Positions 53,679 to 61,450 of a DNA stretch of 64,000 nucleotides are shown here, in pieces (the first letter of the stretch is position 1; the number at the start of each line of letters is the position of its first letter). Location of the stretch: NCBI RefSeq assembly GCF_900129215.1, contig NZ_FQUQ01000004.1, forward strand, positions 1 to 64,000, read 5' to 3'. The notes below the pieces were generated by a model. The model was not told the DNA's origin. It worked only from the letters and a program-made list of their open reading frames with translations, and made no database searches. This DNA comes from Pedobacter caeni (lineage in GTDB: Bacteria; Bacteroidota; Bacteroidia; Sphingobacteriales; Sphingobacteriaceae). The position numbers and the translations under genes are program-made.

Positions 53679-53722
53679 AAAGCAGTTGTTGGAAGCCTCA
53701 TTAATCTTCTAACAGCTGCTTT
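53679..53722 (+). terminator. Terminator overlapping the end of the convergent gene
   Basis: AAAGCAGTTGTT (53679-53690) pairs with AACAGCTGCTTT (53711-53722) with one G-U, then ACTTTTT. The right arm lies inside the last codons of the minus-strand HisKA-REC gene, so coding sequence and terminator are shared. Confidence 0.55.
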
Positions 53723-54663
53723 ACTTTTTCTGAGGTCAGCGGTTTTACATAAAAGTCTTTTACGCACATAAAGGATTTAGCCCTGAGGCGTTCTCTGGGG
53801 TCGATGGAGGAAGATACGATCACCACATCGATAAATACATTATGCTCTTCCATCATGTGAAGGAATTTCCAGCCATCAATTTCCGGCATATGCAGGTCCA
53901 GAAGGATCAGATCCGGATGGTGTGTTTTAATATACCCCAATGCAATTTGCGGATCATCAAATAGTGCTATTTTTTTATCGCTATGGTGTTTTTTGATCAG
54001 CATCTGATGTAACCTGTTTGTGATGACATCATCATCTACCAGGACAATATGCTTATGCTCTCCCTTATCATTTAAAGTATCAAAGAAATCGGTATGCTCC
54101 TGCTGATGAAGGATAGAATTGAGCATTTTAATGATTTCATCCAGCTTTAATGCCTGCAGGTTAATGTCACTGAGCAGCTGATTGATTTTAAGGATATCAT
54201 AAGATTCCAGAGGCTGGTAATTGGTGATGGTGGAAAGGCTTAAGATATTGGTGATCGGTGCCCTTAACTCATGGGAGGTCAGGTGTGAATACTCCGTCAG
54301 CATTTTCATAGGCCCCAATACATGCGTATTATTGATCAGGGTACAAATGACCTGATCCTCCTCCCCATCTTTTGACAATGGAGTAAAGATAATCTGCAGA
54401 AAAAGATCATTTGATTTCTCAATAGCGAAGCGCTGTTCAATGCTGAAACTTAGCCCTCCGAAGCACCTGTCCAGCAGGTTTTGAAAATTCTTCCTGTATT
54501 TCTGAGCAATCATTTCCACAGCAGAATCCCCAATTGAGGGACTTTTAGCAAGAAAGCTTCCCAGATCCTGCTGAGGCTCCATCTTAAAAAATGTGACCTT
54601 ATAATTTTTATCAATTAAGAAAAATGAACTGTTTGCACTTTCGCAAATCCTTCTAGTTGGCAT
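53701..54663 (-). CDS. PAS-HisKA-receiver protein lacking an ATPase domain
   Basis: 320 residues. A PAS-like segment spans about 10-115 (SSFFLIDKNYKVTFF). A HisKA dimerisation helix pair follows with H-box LTSHELRAPITNIL (His131). Then, with no HATPase domain, a complete receiver domain begins at about 204 (HIVLVDDDVITN), phospho-acceptor Asp256 in LLDLHMPEIDG, Lys307 in FYVKPLT. It cannot autophosphorylate with ATP by itself. It may be a phosphotransfer or scaffold protein fed by another kinase. It could also be a former hybrid kinase that lost its ATPase. Confidence 0.85.
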   Translation of the reverse strand: MPTRRICESANSSFFLIDKNYKVTFFKMEPQQDLGSFLAKSPSIGDSAVEMIAQKYRKNFQNLLDRCFGGLSFSIEQRFAIEKSNDLFLQIIFTPLSKDGEEDQVICTLINNTHVLGPMKMLTEYSHLTSHELRAPITNILSLSTITNYQPLESYDILKINQLLSDINLQALKLDEIIKMLNSILHQQEHTDFFDTLNDKGEHKHIVLVDDDVITNRLHQMLIKKHHSDKKIALFDDPQIALGYIKTHHPDLILLDLHMPEIDGWKFLHMMEEHNVFIDVVIVSSSIDPRERLRAKSFMCVKDFYVKPLTSEKVKQLLED

Positions 54664-54871
54664 GTTTGACCTCTTTTATACCATTAAATGAACATAAATA
54701 GGTATAAATACATACTACCTGACATTCATTTCCTAGCTTTAGCATTAACATAATTAAACCGTATTTATGATCATCTGATACTTTGACGAACTTTATGGAG
54801 CTATAATTGCCTTACAATCAAGAACAATTAAGCCTCGTACATACCACAAATCAACGAAATATATATTACTT

Positions 54872-55237
54872 ATGCAAGAAATTCTATCAAAGAAGGATAT
54901 TGGGGAAAGGATAAAGGATTTAAGACTAAAGAATGGCCTTTCCCAGTCATTTATAGCGGAAATACTGAATTTATCCAGAAGCAATTACTCCCAAATAGAA
55001 CTTGGAAATCAATATCCTTCTTTTCATACTTTACATAGTATTGCCAGATATTATAGCAAGAGTTATGAATGGCTTTTACATGGTCCTGAGGGGACGCAAA
55101 CAGAGGAACCCACCAGAAGAGTTGACCTGTTAATTAAAGACCTGGAAGTCACCTTAAAAGGCTTTAGCAGCTCACTGGCTAAACTGGAGCAGGAACTGAT
55201 ACAGATTAAAAATAAAAGAACAGAACACAGCACATAA
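54872..55237 (+). CDS. XRE-family helix-turn-helix regulator
   Basis: 121 residues. The Cro/C1-type HTH spans about 8-68: IGERIKDLRLKNGLSQSFIAE, then ILNLSRSNYSQIELGNQYPS and LHSIARYYSKSYEWLLHG. A C-terminal helical tail (90-118, KDLEVTLKGFSSSLAKLEQEL) may dimerise. It is divergent from the HisKA-REC gene, with 208 bp between them holding AT-rich near-symmetric AGGTA/TACCT boxes at 54699-54719. No phage or toxin genes are nearby. Confidence 0.85.
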   Translation: MQEILSKKDIGERIKDLRLKNGLSQSFIAEILNLSRSNYSQIELGNQYPSFHTLHSIARYYSKSYEWLLHGPEGTQTEEPTRRVDLLIKDLEVTLKGFSSSLAKLEQELIQIKNKRTEHST

Positions 55238-55243
55238 GTTCAA

Positions 55244-55278
55244 AAAAAAGGCCACAACGTGATGTTGTGGCCTTTTTT
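55244..55278. terminator. Bidirectional terminator between the XRE gene and rpmA
   Basis: AAAAAAGGCCACAAC and GTTGTGGCCTTTTTT (ends 55278) form a perfect stem of at least 14 bp around GTGAT. A/T-runs on both sides let it serve both convergent genes. Confidence 0.92.
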
Positions 55279-55294
55279 ATATTGTAATATTTGA

Positions 55295-55717
55295 CTATTC
55301 TGCCGGAGCTGCTTCTTCAGTAGCTTCAGATTTAGTTTCTTCTGCTTTAACTGCTTTCTTAGCTGGTGCTTTTTTAGCCGGTGCTTCTTCTTTAGCTGGA
55401 GCAGCAGCCTTTGCAGCTTTCGCTACTGGTGCTTTTTTCTCTGCTACTTCTTCAGTAACTACCGGTAAAGGCAAGATAGAAACGTATGATTTGTTATCTT
55501 GTTTCTTTTTGAAGATTACGGTACCATCAACCAAAGCGAATAAAGTATGGTCTTTACCAATACCTACTCCTTTATCAGGATGATGTTTAGTACCACGCTG
55601 ACGTACCAGAATGTTTCCAGCGATAGCTACCTGACCACCAAAAATTTTAATACCTAAGCGTTTACTATGCGATTCACGTCCGTTTCTCGAACTACCGGCT
55701 CCTTTTTTGTGTGCCAT
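55295..55717 (-). CDS. rpmA: 50S ribosomal protein L27 with long Ala/Lys/Glu tail
   Basis: 140 residues. Residues 1-85 are standard L27 (MAHKKGAGSSRNGRESHSKR, GGQVAIAGNILVRQRGTKHH, GKDHTLFALVDGTVIF). L27 is normally about 85-95 residues. About 50 further residues are low complexity (AKAAKAAAPAKEEAPAKK, then acidic EATEEAAPAE). L27's N-terminus reaches the peptidyl-transferase centre. The tail would project from the other side of the protein. It lies 59 nt after rplU in the usual L21-L27 order. Confidence 0.95.
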   Translation of the reverse strand: MAHKKGAGSSRNGRESHSKRLGIKIFGGQVAIAGNILVRQRGTKHHPDKGVGIGKDHTLFALVDGTVIFKKKQDNKSYVSILPLPVVTEEVAEKKAPVAKAAKAAAPAKEEAPAKKAPAKKAVKAEETKSEATEEAAPAE

Positions 55718-55776
55718 CTTGTTTTATATTTTACAAATCACCTGATATTCCGGTAATTTTTTTGTTTAACAACTAA

Positions 55777-56088
55777 TTATAAACTGATACCAGAGATCTG
55801 GATTTTAGTGAAGTACTGGCGGTGACCATTTTTCTTTTTGTAACCTTTTCTACGTTTCTTTTTGAAAACGATTACTTTATCACCTTTTAAATGAGACACG
55901 ATCTTAGCTGAAACAGAAGCACCTTTCAAAGTAGGAGCTCCTACTGTGATTTTACCACCATCTTCAACCAACAATACATTGTCAAATTCAATACTAGCGC
56001 CTTCATCTCCTTGCAAACGGTGTACAAAAAGGTGCTGGTCTTTTGCAACTTTGAATTGCTGTCCTGCTATATTTACTATTGCGTACAT
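55777..56088 (-). CDS. rplU: 50S ribosomal protein L21
   Basis: 103 residues, MYAIVNIAGQQFKVAKDQHL at the start and KKRRKGYKKKNGHRQYFTKI near 77-96, both diagnostic of L21 (bL21). It binds 23S rRNA in the large subunit. It is followed by rpmA and preceded by a TATATTTG box. Confidence 0.97.
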   Translation of the reverse strand: MYAIVNIAGQQFKVAKDQHLFVHRLQGDEGASIEFDNVLLVEDGGKITVGAPTLKGASVSAKIVSHLKGDKVIVFKKKRRKGYKKKNGHRQYFTKIQISGISL

Positions 56089-56135
56089 TGTTAAATAATT
56101 ATTATTTTAAACTGTTTATTTTTTTTATCGAGGTG

Positions 56136-56143
56136 CAAATATA
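56136..56143 (-). promoter_or_regulatory. -7 box of the rplU-rpmA operon
   Basis: On the minus strand TATATTTG fits TAnnTTTG exactly, with transcription expected about 45 nt before the rplU start codon. The -33 element is not clear. Confidence 0.5.
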
Positions 56144-56172
56144 GAATTAATTATTCTAAATCCATAACAGAT

Positions 56173-56685
56173 TTATTTTTTCTTTCCATACCTTTCTTCT
56201 GCGTCGTTGATACTCTGTGACACAAGGGTTTTCATTTGTTCTGCAAGGCCCTTCAATTTAGGGATTTCTGCGTAATCAGTCAGATAGACCACCTTTTTAG
56301 ATTTCTTCTTATAATTGAACTGGATCACATAACGCAGTACTTTTGACGAATCCAGGTTCGTTCCCTGGTTTGCAATGACCTCAGGAAAATTCCAGAAGCC
56401 AATTTCTGCAGCTTTGCTGTGTAAGTACAGCATGTCATTCGGACGCAGCTTTACATTTGTTTTGATCACCGAGTCTTTCCCATCCACATACTGATAATCC
56501 CCTGTTTTAGAATTATAAGTGTTCTCCAGATTATTTCCTAAACCCCAGCTGAAATCAATAGATTCGAATTCTGTTGACTTAAACGGCGCATTACGAAACA
56601 TTGGCGTATAATAAATGACACAATAGGCCAGGAAAGGGACGACAATGGTTAATAATAAGAAGATTTTCTTCGCTTTGCTACTCAT
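56173..56685 (-). CDS. Membrane-anchored protein of unknown function
   Basis: 170 residues. One N-terminal membrane helix (IFLLLTIVVPFLAYCVIYY, about 8-26) is followed by a soluble domain with YVDGKDSVIKTNVKLRPNDM near 68-87 and FNYKKKSKKVVYLTDY near 122-137. No catalytic motif was recognised. The topology suggests a periplasmic domain. It lies 37 nt downstream of the symporter gene on the same strand and may be co-transcribed with it. Confidence 0.65.
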   Translation of the reverse strand: MSSKAKKIFLLLTIVVPFLAYCVIYYTPMFRNAPFKSTEFESIDFSWGLGNNLENTYNSKTGDYQYVDGKDSVIKTNVKLRPNDMLYLHSKAAEIGFWNFPEVIANQGTNLDSSKVLRYVIQFNYKKKSKKVVYLTDYAEIPKLKGLAEQMKTLVSQSINDAEERYGKKK

Positions 56686-56722
56686 GTTGTTTTATTGTTG
56701 TTAGTATATTTTGTTTTAAAGG

Positions 56723-58108
56723 CTAATCAAGGGGCTCTGACAGCTCTCCCTCCCACTTACTGACCACTGCGGTAGCGATACTGTTTCCGATCACGTTGGT
56801 TGCTGATCTTCCCATATCCAATAGTGGATCTATACCGATCAGCAAAGCCAGGCCTGCTTCCGGAATATTGAAAGAAGCGATCGTTCCTGCGATCACCACC
56901 AGGGATGCTCTTGGCACACCTGCAATTCCTTTACTTGTTAGCATCAGGATCAGCAACATCGAAATCTGTTGCTCAAAAGACAAATGAATGCCATAAGACT
57001 GTGCAATAAATAAGGAAGCAAAGGTCATATATAACATAGAACCATCCAGGTTAAAAGAATAGCCCAGGGGCAATACAAAACTTACAATTTTCTCTTTACA
57101 ACCGAAACGTTCCAGCTGAAGCATCGTTTTCGGATAAGCAGCTTCGCTACTTGCTGTACTGAAAGCAACCAATACCGGTTCTTTCATCCTGTTCATCAGG
57201 TTAAACACCCTCTTTTTGAGAATGGCAAAACCGATAAAAATCAGCAGGATCCAGAGCAGTAACATACTGGAATAAAACTCCCCGATAAACAGTGCATAGG
57301 TAGAGAGGACACTCAGTCCCTGTTTGGCTACAATGGCAGCCATCGCCCCAAACACGGCAAATGGTGCAAAATTCATCACATATCCCGTTACTTTTAAGAT
57401 CACATGTGCTACCGCATCAAAGAATTTAATGATCAGTTGCCCTTTTTCCCCTATTGCGGCTGTTGCAACCCCAAAGAATAAAGAGAATACTACGATTTGC
57501 AGAATCTCGTTGGTGGCCATCGCCTCCGTCATACTTTTAGGAACAATATGGGAGATGAAATCTTTAAGGGATACGGCTACTTTATGGATTCCTGTATCTG
57601 CATTGCTCGGAGGCAAAGGCAGGTTCATCGCTTCACCCGGTTTAAAGATATTGACCATGATCATACCCAGTACCAGTGACAACAGGGAGGCACTCATGAA
57701 CCATAACATGGTTTTTCCGCCAATCCTTCCCACCGCTTTGATGTCGCCCACTTTCGCTACACCAACGACCAGGGTAGAAAATACAAGGGGTGCAACAATC
57801 ATTTTAATCAACCGCAGAAAGATGTCACTTAATAAGGTAAGCGGTTCTAATTTCTTCTCTCTCACTTTTTCTGCCTCTGCACGCGCTTTCTGAGCAGCAA
57901 CTTTCTGAATGTTTAACTCCGCATACTGAACAACAGTGGTGTCTTTCAGATTGAGTAATTTGACTTCTATGCCTTTTACCCTGGCCTCTGCTTTGGTGAT
58001 CTCGCCATTGTAATCTTTAAATGAGTTTACGTTTAAATAATACCCGAGAGCGACTCCCAATATTAAGGCAAGAAAGATGAAGAATGTTAACCTGTTGTTC
58101 TTTGACAT
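56723..58108 (-). CDS. Dicarboxylate/amino acid:cation symporter (DAACS family)
   Basis: 461 residues. It has the family signatures FLRLIKMIVAPLVFSTLVVG near 96-115, AFSTASSEAAYPKTM (first reentrant loop), GYSFNLDGSMLYM and GIAGVPRASLVVIAG (second reentrant loop). About 50 residues rich in Lys/Glu/Ala (30-85, AEARVKGIEVKLL, KVAAQKARAEAEKVREKK) separate the first two membrane helices, longer than in GltP/DctA. It imports glutamate, aspartate or C4-dicarboxylates with Na+ or H+. The exact substrate is undecided. Confidence 0.92.
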   Translation of the reverse strand: MSKNNRLTFFIFLALILGVALGYYLNVNSFKDYNGEITKAEARVKGIEVKLLNLKDTTVVQYAELNIQKVAAQKARAEAEKVREKKLEPLTLLSDIFLRLIKMIVAPLVFSTLVVGVAKVGDIKAVGRIGGKTMLWFMSASLLSLVLGMIMVNIFKPGEAMNLPLPPSNADTGIHKVAVSLKDFISHIVPKSMTEAMATNEILQIVVFSLFFGVATAAIGEKGQLIIKFFDAVAHVILKVTGYVMNFAPFAVFGAMAAIVAKQGLSVLSTYALFIGEFYSSMLLLWILLIFIGFAILKKRVFNLMNRMKEPVLVAFSTASSEAAYPKTMLQLERFGCKEKIVSFVLPLGYSFNLDGSMLYMTFASLFIAQSYGIHLSFEQQISMLLILMLTSKGIAGVPRASLVVIAGTIASFNIPEAGLALLIGIDPLLDMGRSATNVIGNSIATAVVSKWEGELSEPLD

Positions 58109-58258
58109 TGTAAGCTTTTAAAGTAATTGTACAGCCTGTAAAACTACAACAATTAAATTATTCTCTAAATATTATTGAGAAAGCAACTAACTTTATACAT
58201 TGCATTTTGTAACAAACAGCCCTTACCTATATCTAAACCAATAATAAAAAGACGCATA

Positions 58259-58756
58259 TTGAAAGAGAAAGACCTGTTATTTAAACAAATCTTTGATACT
58301 AACTCCAAGAAAATATTCCACTTATGCTACGGTTATACGGGAGATGAAGACGCTGCGAATGACTTGCTTCAGGAAACCTTTTTAAAGGTTTGGCAAAACC
58401 TGGACAAGTTCAGGAACAAGTCTTTGATTTCTACCTGGATTTACCGTATAGCTGTAAACACCTGTCTGACTTACTTAAGATCAGAGAAGAGACAGGCTAA
58501 GGACGAACTGACCGACAACATTATAGAGACCCGACCTGAAGAGTTTTCAGAAAAGAACGAACAGGTGGCCCTATTATATAAGTCGATCTCTCAATTGGAA
58601 GAAAACGACCGTTTGATCATCACCATGGTTCTGGACGAACTCCCCTACCATGAGATCGCGGAAATATCAGGGATAAGCGAAGGAAACCTAAGGGTAAAAA
58701 TCCACCGCATTAAATTAAAACTTACAGAATTATACAATCAGCATGCAAGAATTTGA
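58259..58756 (+). CDS. ECF-type RNA polymerase sigma factor, TTG start
   Basis: 165 residues from the TTG at 58259. No in-frame ATG precedes the conserved part, and an earlier TTG at 58175 would add an implausible 28-residue leader. Region 2 reads LLFKQIFDTNSKKIFHLCYG…DLLQETFLKVWQNLDKFR and STWIYRIAVNTC. Region 4 reads LPYHEIAEISGISEGNLRVK (recognition helix). It overlaps the next gene by 14 nt, the usual sigma/anti-sigma coupling. Confidence 0.88.
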   Translation: MKEKDLLFKQIFDTNSKKIFHLCYGYTGDEDAANDLLQETFLKVWQNLDKFRNKSLISTWIYRIAVNTCLTYLRSEKRQAKDELTDNIIETRPEEFSEKNEQVALLYKSISQLEENDRLIITMVLDELPYHEIAEISGISEGNLRVKIHRIKLKLTELYNQHARI

Positions 58757-59342
58757 TCATATACAATCGCTTTGGCAATCACATTCTGTGGAGGTAAAGA
58801 TCTCTTCGGATGAAATGTTGGCACAGGCAAAAAAAGAAGTAAATTCCATCAGGAACAGATCGATACTTAATATTGCGGGTATGGCGGTCTCCTTTCTTGC
58901 CGTTGGTAGCCTCTGGTTTTTCATTGACTTCCATTCCTGGACTACTTATGCCGGAATTCTGATTGTTCTGCTGGCTATTGCCGCACTAACCATCATCTTA
59001 ATTCATGGACACCGGTTGATCTCGAAAAATGATTTCACTACCCATCCCAACGAATTTCTGGTGAGGCTGAAACAATACCAGCTGGCCAGGTTTAGCCTTT
59101 ACAATAAGATGTACTGGATCTATGCCATTACCCTGACACTGGGCGCCGGGCTATACCTGATAGAAGTGGTTACCTATATGGCCTTATGGGCGCAGGTCCT
59201 CATGGTAGCTTTTACCTTATTATGGATGATCTTTTGCTCTACCCTTGTCCGCAAAGCGGTCATCAAGAAAGACAGGGAAAGGATCGCTTTGCTCATCGAA
59301 AAGTTCGAAAGACTTGGCAGTCAGTTCAAAACACAATCTTAA
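58743..59342 (+). CDS. Membrane protein co-encoded with the ECF sigma factor
   Basis: 199 residues with four predicted membrane helices (about 42-60, 66-88, 120-142, 146-168) and a cytoplasmic N-terminus of about 38 residues with SLWQSHSVEVKISSDEMLAQ near 8-27. Its start overlaps the sigma gene by 14 nt, so it is the likely regulator of that sigma factor, though it has no recognisable zinc anti-sigma motif. The C-terminal helix (IKKDRERIALLIEKFERLGS) is charged. Confidence 0.75.
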   Translation: MQEFDHIQSLWQSHSVEVKISSDEMLAQAKKEVNSIRNRSILNIAGMAVSFLAVGSLWFFIDFHSWTTYAGILIVLLAIAALTIILIHGHRLISKNDFTTHPNEFLVRLKQYQLARFSLYNKMYWIYAITLTLGAGLYLIEVVTYMALWAQVLMVAFTLLWMIFCSTLVRKAVIKKDRERIALLIEKFERLGSQFKTQS

Positions 59343-59362
59343 CCCCCAAAATATCAGGCCAT

Positions 59363-59397
59363 AAAAAAAGTCATCTTCCCTAAAGGAGATGACTTTT
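59363..59397 (+). terminator. Terminator of the sigma-factor operon
   Basis: AAAAAGTCATCT pairs with AGATGACTTTTT, with CTAAA in the loop and one T bulge next to TCC/GGA. It is symmetrical enough to act on both strands. Confidence 0.88.
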
Positions 59398-59501
59398 TAC
59401 TATTAACTAACCCAAATTATAATTCATCCGAACTTATATGTGGATCATCCTGCTACAAATATACCTTCAAAAAGGGGGCTGCAATAGGCGAAAATCACCA
59501 A

Positions 59502-59951
59502 TTACAGGTTTTCATTAAACTTATTTACTTTTGTGACTTCCCAAATTCCCTGCTCATTCTTTTCGATCGTCAGGAAATTACGTTGTAAAAAAGTAGGAAA
59601 TTTAAAATCAACACGAACCATCACCACATTGCCGCTGGATGACAATATTTCGTAGTCCGATTCGCAGTTAAGGTCCGTTTCGCCCTGCTGTTTATAAAAG
59701 CTCAATAAGGCAGATTTGGTTTGTTTCTCTACTTTTCTTCCATTACAAAAACTAACAACTGCATCCTCACTCATCACCTGATCAAACAGTTTTACATCAG
59801 TATGTACATAGGAATCAATAAAAGCAGAAACAACATCCTTTGGTTTACTATTTACCGTCTTCTTTGGAGAGCGGTCGTCGGGAGATTTACCGAAGGAAAA
59901 AGTGCAGCCGATACATAGTATCGTCAGGCACATTATCAGCTTTTTTTTCAT
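59502..59951 (-). CDS. Exported NTF2-like (SnoaL/DUF4440-type) protein
   Basis: 149 residues with a signal peptide (LIMCLTILCIGCTFSFG, cleavage about 21). The mature part has the NTF2-like pattern: KDVVSAFIDSYVHTDVKLFD near 38-57, SEDAVVSFCNGRKVEKQ and DYEILSSSGNVVMVRVDFKF. The catalytic role is unknown. The Cys in the leader also allow a lipoprotein reading, but the spacing is poor. It is a lone gene. Confidence 0.75.
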   Translation of the reverse strand: MKKKLIMCLTILCIGCTFSFGKSPDDRSPKKTVNSKPKDVVSAFIDSYVHTDVKLFDQVMSEDAVVSFCNGRKVEKQTKSALLSFYKQQGETDLNCESDYEILSSSGNVVMVRVDFKFPTFLQRNFLTIEKNEQGIWEVTKVNKFNENL

Positions 59952-60038
59952 GGTATTTTTTTTATTAAAATTCGGTTAAACAACTGAATATCAATATGCT
60001 AAAACCACTTTTAAGCCATGACTAATGTAAAGAAAAGG

Positions 60039-60896
60039 CTACCTGTACCGACCCGGGGTAACCTGAAAAGAATTCCTGAACAAGCGGATAAATGAACTTG
60101 GACATTCGAAGCCCACGATGTCTACGATTTCGTTGATCGGGTAATCGGTATTGCGCAGGAAATATTTTGCCTGCTGCAACCTGATGCTCGTTAGAAACTG
60201 ATGTGGTGATTGCTGATAAGCCTGTTTAAAGGTACGAAGGAAATGATTGACCGACAGACATGCAATCCTGGCGATATCGTCCAGACAGATGTTCTTATTG
60301 TAATTGCTGATGATGTAATCTCTGGCAATGGACAATCTCCTCAGGATTTCTGATTTGGTGGTATGACTAAGAAACTTCAGGGAAGCTTCTCTGCTGGTGA
60401 CTTCTGAATGGTAAATCTCATAATAATTGATCAGACAATGCTCCAGGTAACTGCTCAGCATCAGGGAGTCAGTATTGCCATGATCAATATGTTTTTTAAG
60501 GTGTAACAGGTTAAACTTTAAGTTTCCCTGAAGTGGGTAAATCGCCTCTACAAATACCGGGGCTTCTTTTTTATGGTTTTCCGGATCGTCCAGCAGCAGG
60601 CTGTCTTTCGCTCTTCTTGAATAGTCAAAATCGCTGACAAATTCAGGATCGAACAAGATAGACATAGAGCGGACTTTTACCGGAGAATTGATCCTTTTGG
60701 TATAAGTGGTCTGCTGATTAAAGAAAATGAAATTCTCAGAGAATAAGGTCAGGTCCCGGTTGGCAGCAGTGTAATCTGCAGATCCGCTAAAGATCATATC
60801 AATGGCGTATCTACCGGAAATTTCCGGATGAAAAGAATCATAGGCAGATTCAATTATGACTTCATTTTTATTGACCGGTGTTCTCTGATAATTCAT
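60039..60896 (-). CDS. AraC-family transcriptional regulator
   Basis: 285 residues. The N-terminal part (1-180) is an unassigned sensor region. The C-terminal AraC DNA-binding domain has ARDYIISNYNKNICLDDIAR and ACLSVNHFLRTFKQAYQQSP as the first HTH, and NEIVDIVGFECPSSFIRLFR with VTPGRYR as the second. It is encoded 10 nt downstream of a VOC protein gene on the same strand, so it may respond to that enzyme's substrate. Confidence 0.88.
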   Translation of the reverse strand: MNYQRTPVNKNEVIIESAYDSFHPEISGRYAIDMIFSGSADYTAANRDLTLFSENFIFFNQQTTYTKRINSPVKVRSMSILFDPEFVSDFDYSRRAKDSLLLDDPENHKKEAPVFVEAIYPLQGNLKFNLLHLKKHIDHGNTDSLMLSSYLEHCLINYYEIYHSEVTSREASLKFLSHTTKSEILRRLSIARDYIISNYNKNICLDDIARIACLSVNHFLRTFKQAYQQSPHQFLTSIRLQQAKYFLRNTDYPINEIVDIVGFECPSSFIRLFRNSFQVTPGRYR

Positions 60897-60906
60897 CTCT
60901 CGTTAA

Positions 60907-61272
60907 CTAGGTATCGGTATAATCTCTTTTTTCCAATAATATAAATTTATTGCCGCAGGGATCGGGAAAGGCAATTGTCACCCCCTCCGGGCTATACATA
61001 GGCGCTGTTAAACCCATTACGTTTTCTACACTTAAACGATGATGGTCCCTTAGGCAATCGTCAGTATACAAAAGCACAGGTACCTTTTCCAGCTCTTCGT
61101 TTTGCAGCAACATCAAAAAATCACCATCAAACATTTGCAATACTGCAGCACGGTCTCTCCCAGGAATATCCAGATGCTCATGTAACTTCAAACCCAGCTT
61201 AGTCAGGAAGAAATCCAGCGACTCCTGCAGGTCAGTTACATAGACTACTTTATATTTTTGTTCCAGATCCAT
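60907..61272 (-). CDS. VOC superfamily protein
   Basis: 121 residues from the ATG at 61272, which precedes KYKVVYVTDLQESLDFFLTK. The longer frame from 61317 adds 15 residues with no family match. Second-module residues are GLTAPMYSPEGVTIAFPDPC and KFILLEKRDY. It is of the glyoxalase/dioxygenase fold, substrate unknown. It forms a two-gene unit with the AraC regulator. Confidence 0.8.
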   Translation of the reverse strand: MDLEQKYKVVYVTDLQESLDFFLTKLGLKLHEHLDIPGRDRAAVLQMFDGDFLMLLQNEELEKVPVLLYTDDCLRDHHRLSVENVMGLTAPMYSPEGVTIAFPDPCGNKFILLEKRDYTDT

Positions 61273-61337
61273 GATAAAAAAGGAGTTCTTTTGTAAATTA
61301 TTAAACAAATTTACCACTGCTTAATCACTGTCTGTTC

Positions 61338-61389
61338 CCCCCTCAGGGGGTATATTTCGAATTTGACAAAAGATCACCCCTAAAGGGGT
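61338..61389. promoter_or_regulatory. Pair of AGGGG palindromes in the VOC/sensor divergent region
   Basis: CCCCCTCAGGGGG (61338-61350) and ACCCCTAAAGGGGT (61376-61389) are palindromes with arms of 6 bp. The second is followed by ATTTTTT, so it could terminate plus-strand transcripts 62 nt before the sensor start. The same ACCCCTnnAGGGGT pattern occurs at 30541-30554. Confidence 0.5.
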
Positions 61390-61450
61390 ATTTTTTAATT
61401 GTCGTGGTATAAATATATTTACATGGTTTAACCCCAGAACTCCCACCAAA

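Noticed and set aside
54699..54719. AGGTA/TACCT boxes as the XRE operator
   Set aside because: Only the outer 5 bp are symmetric in AT-rich DNA, so the support is too weak for a separate call.
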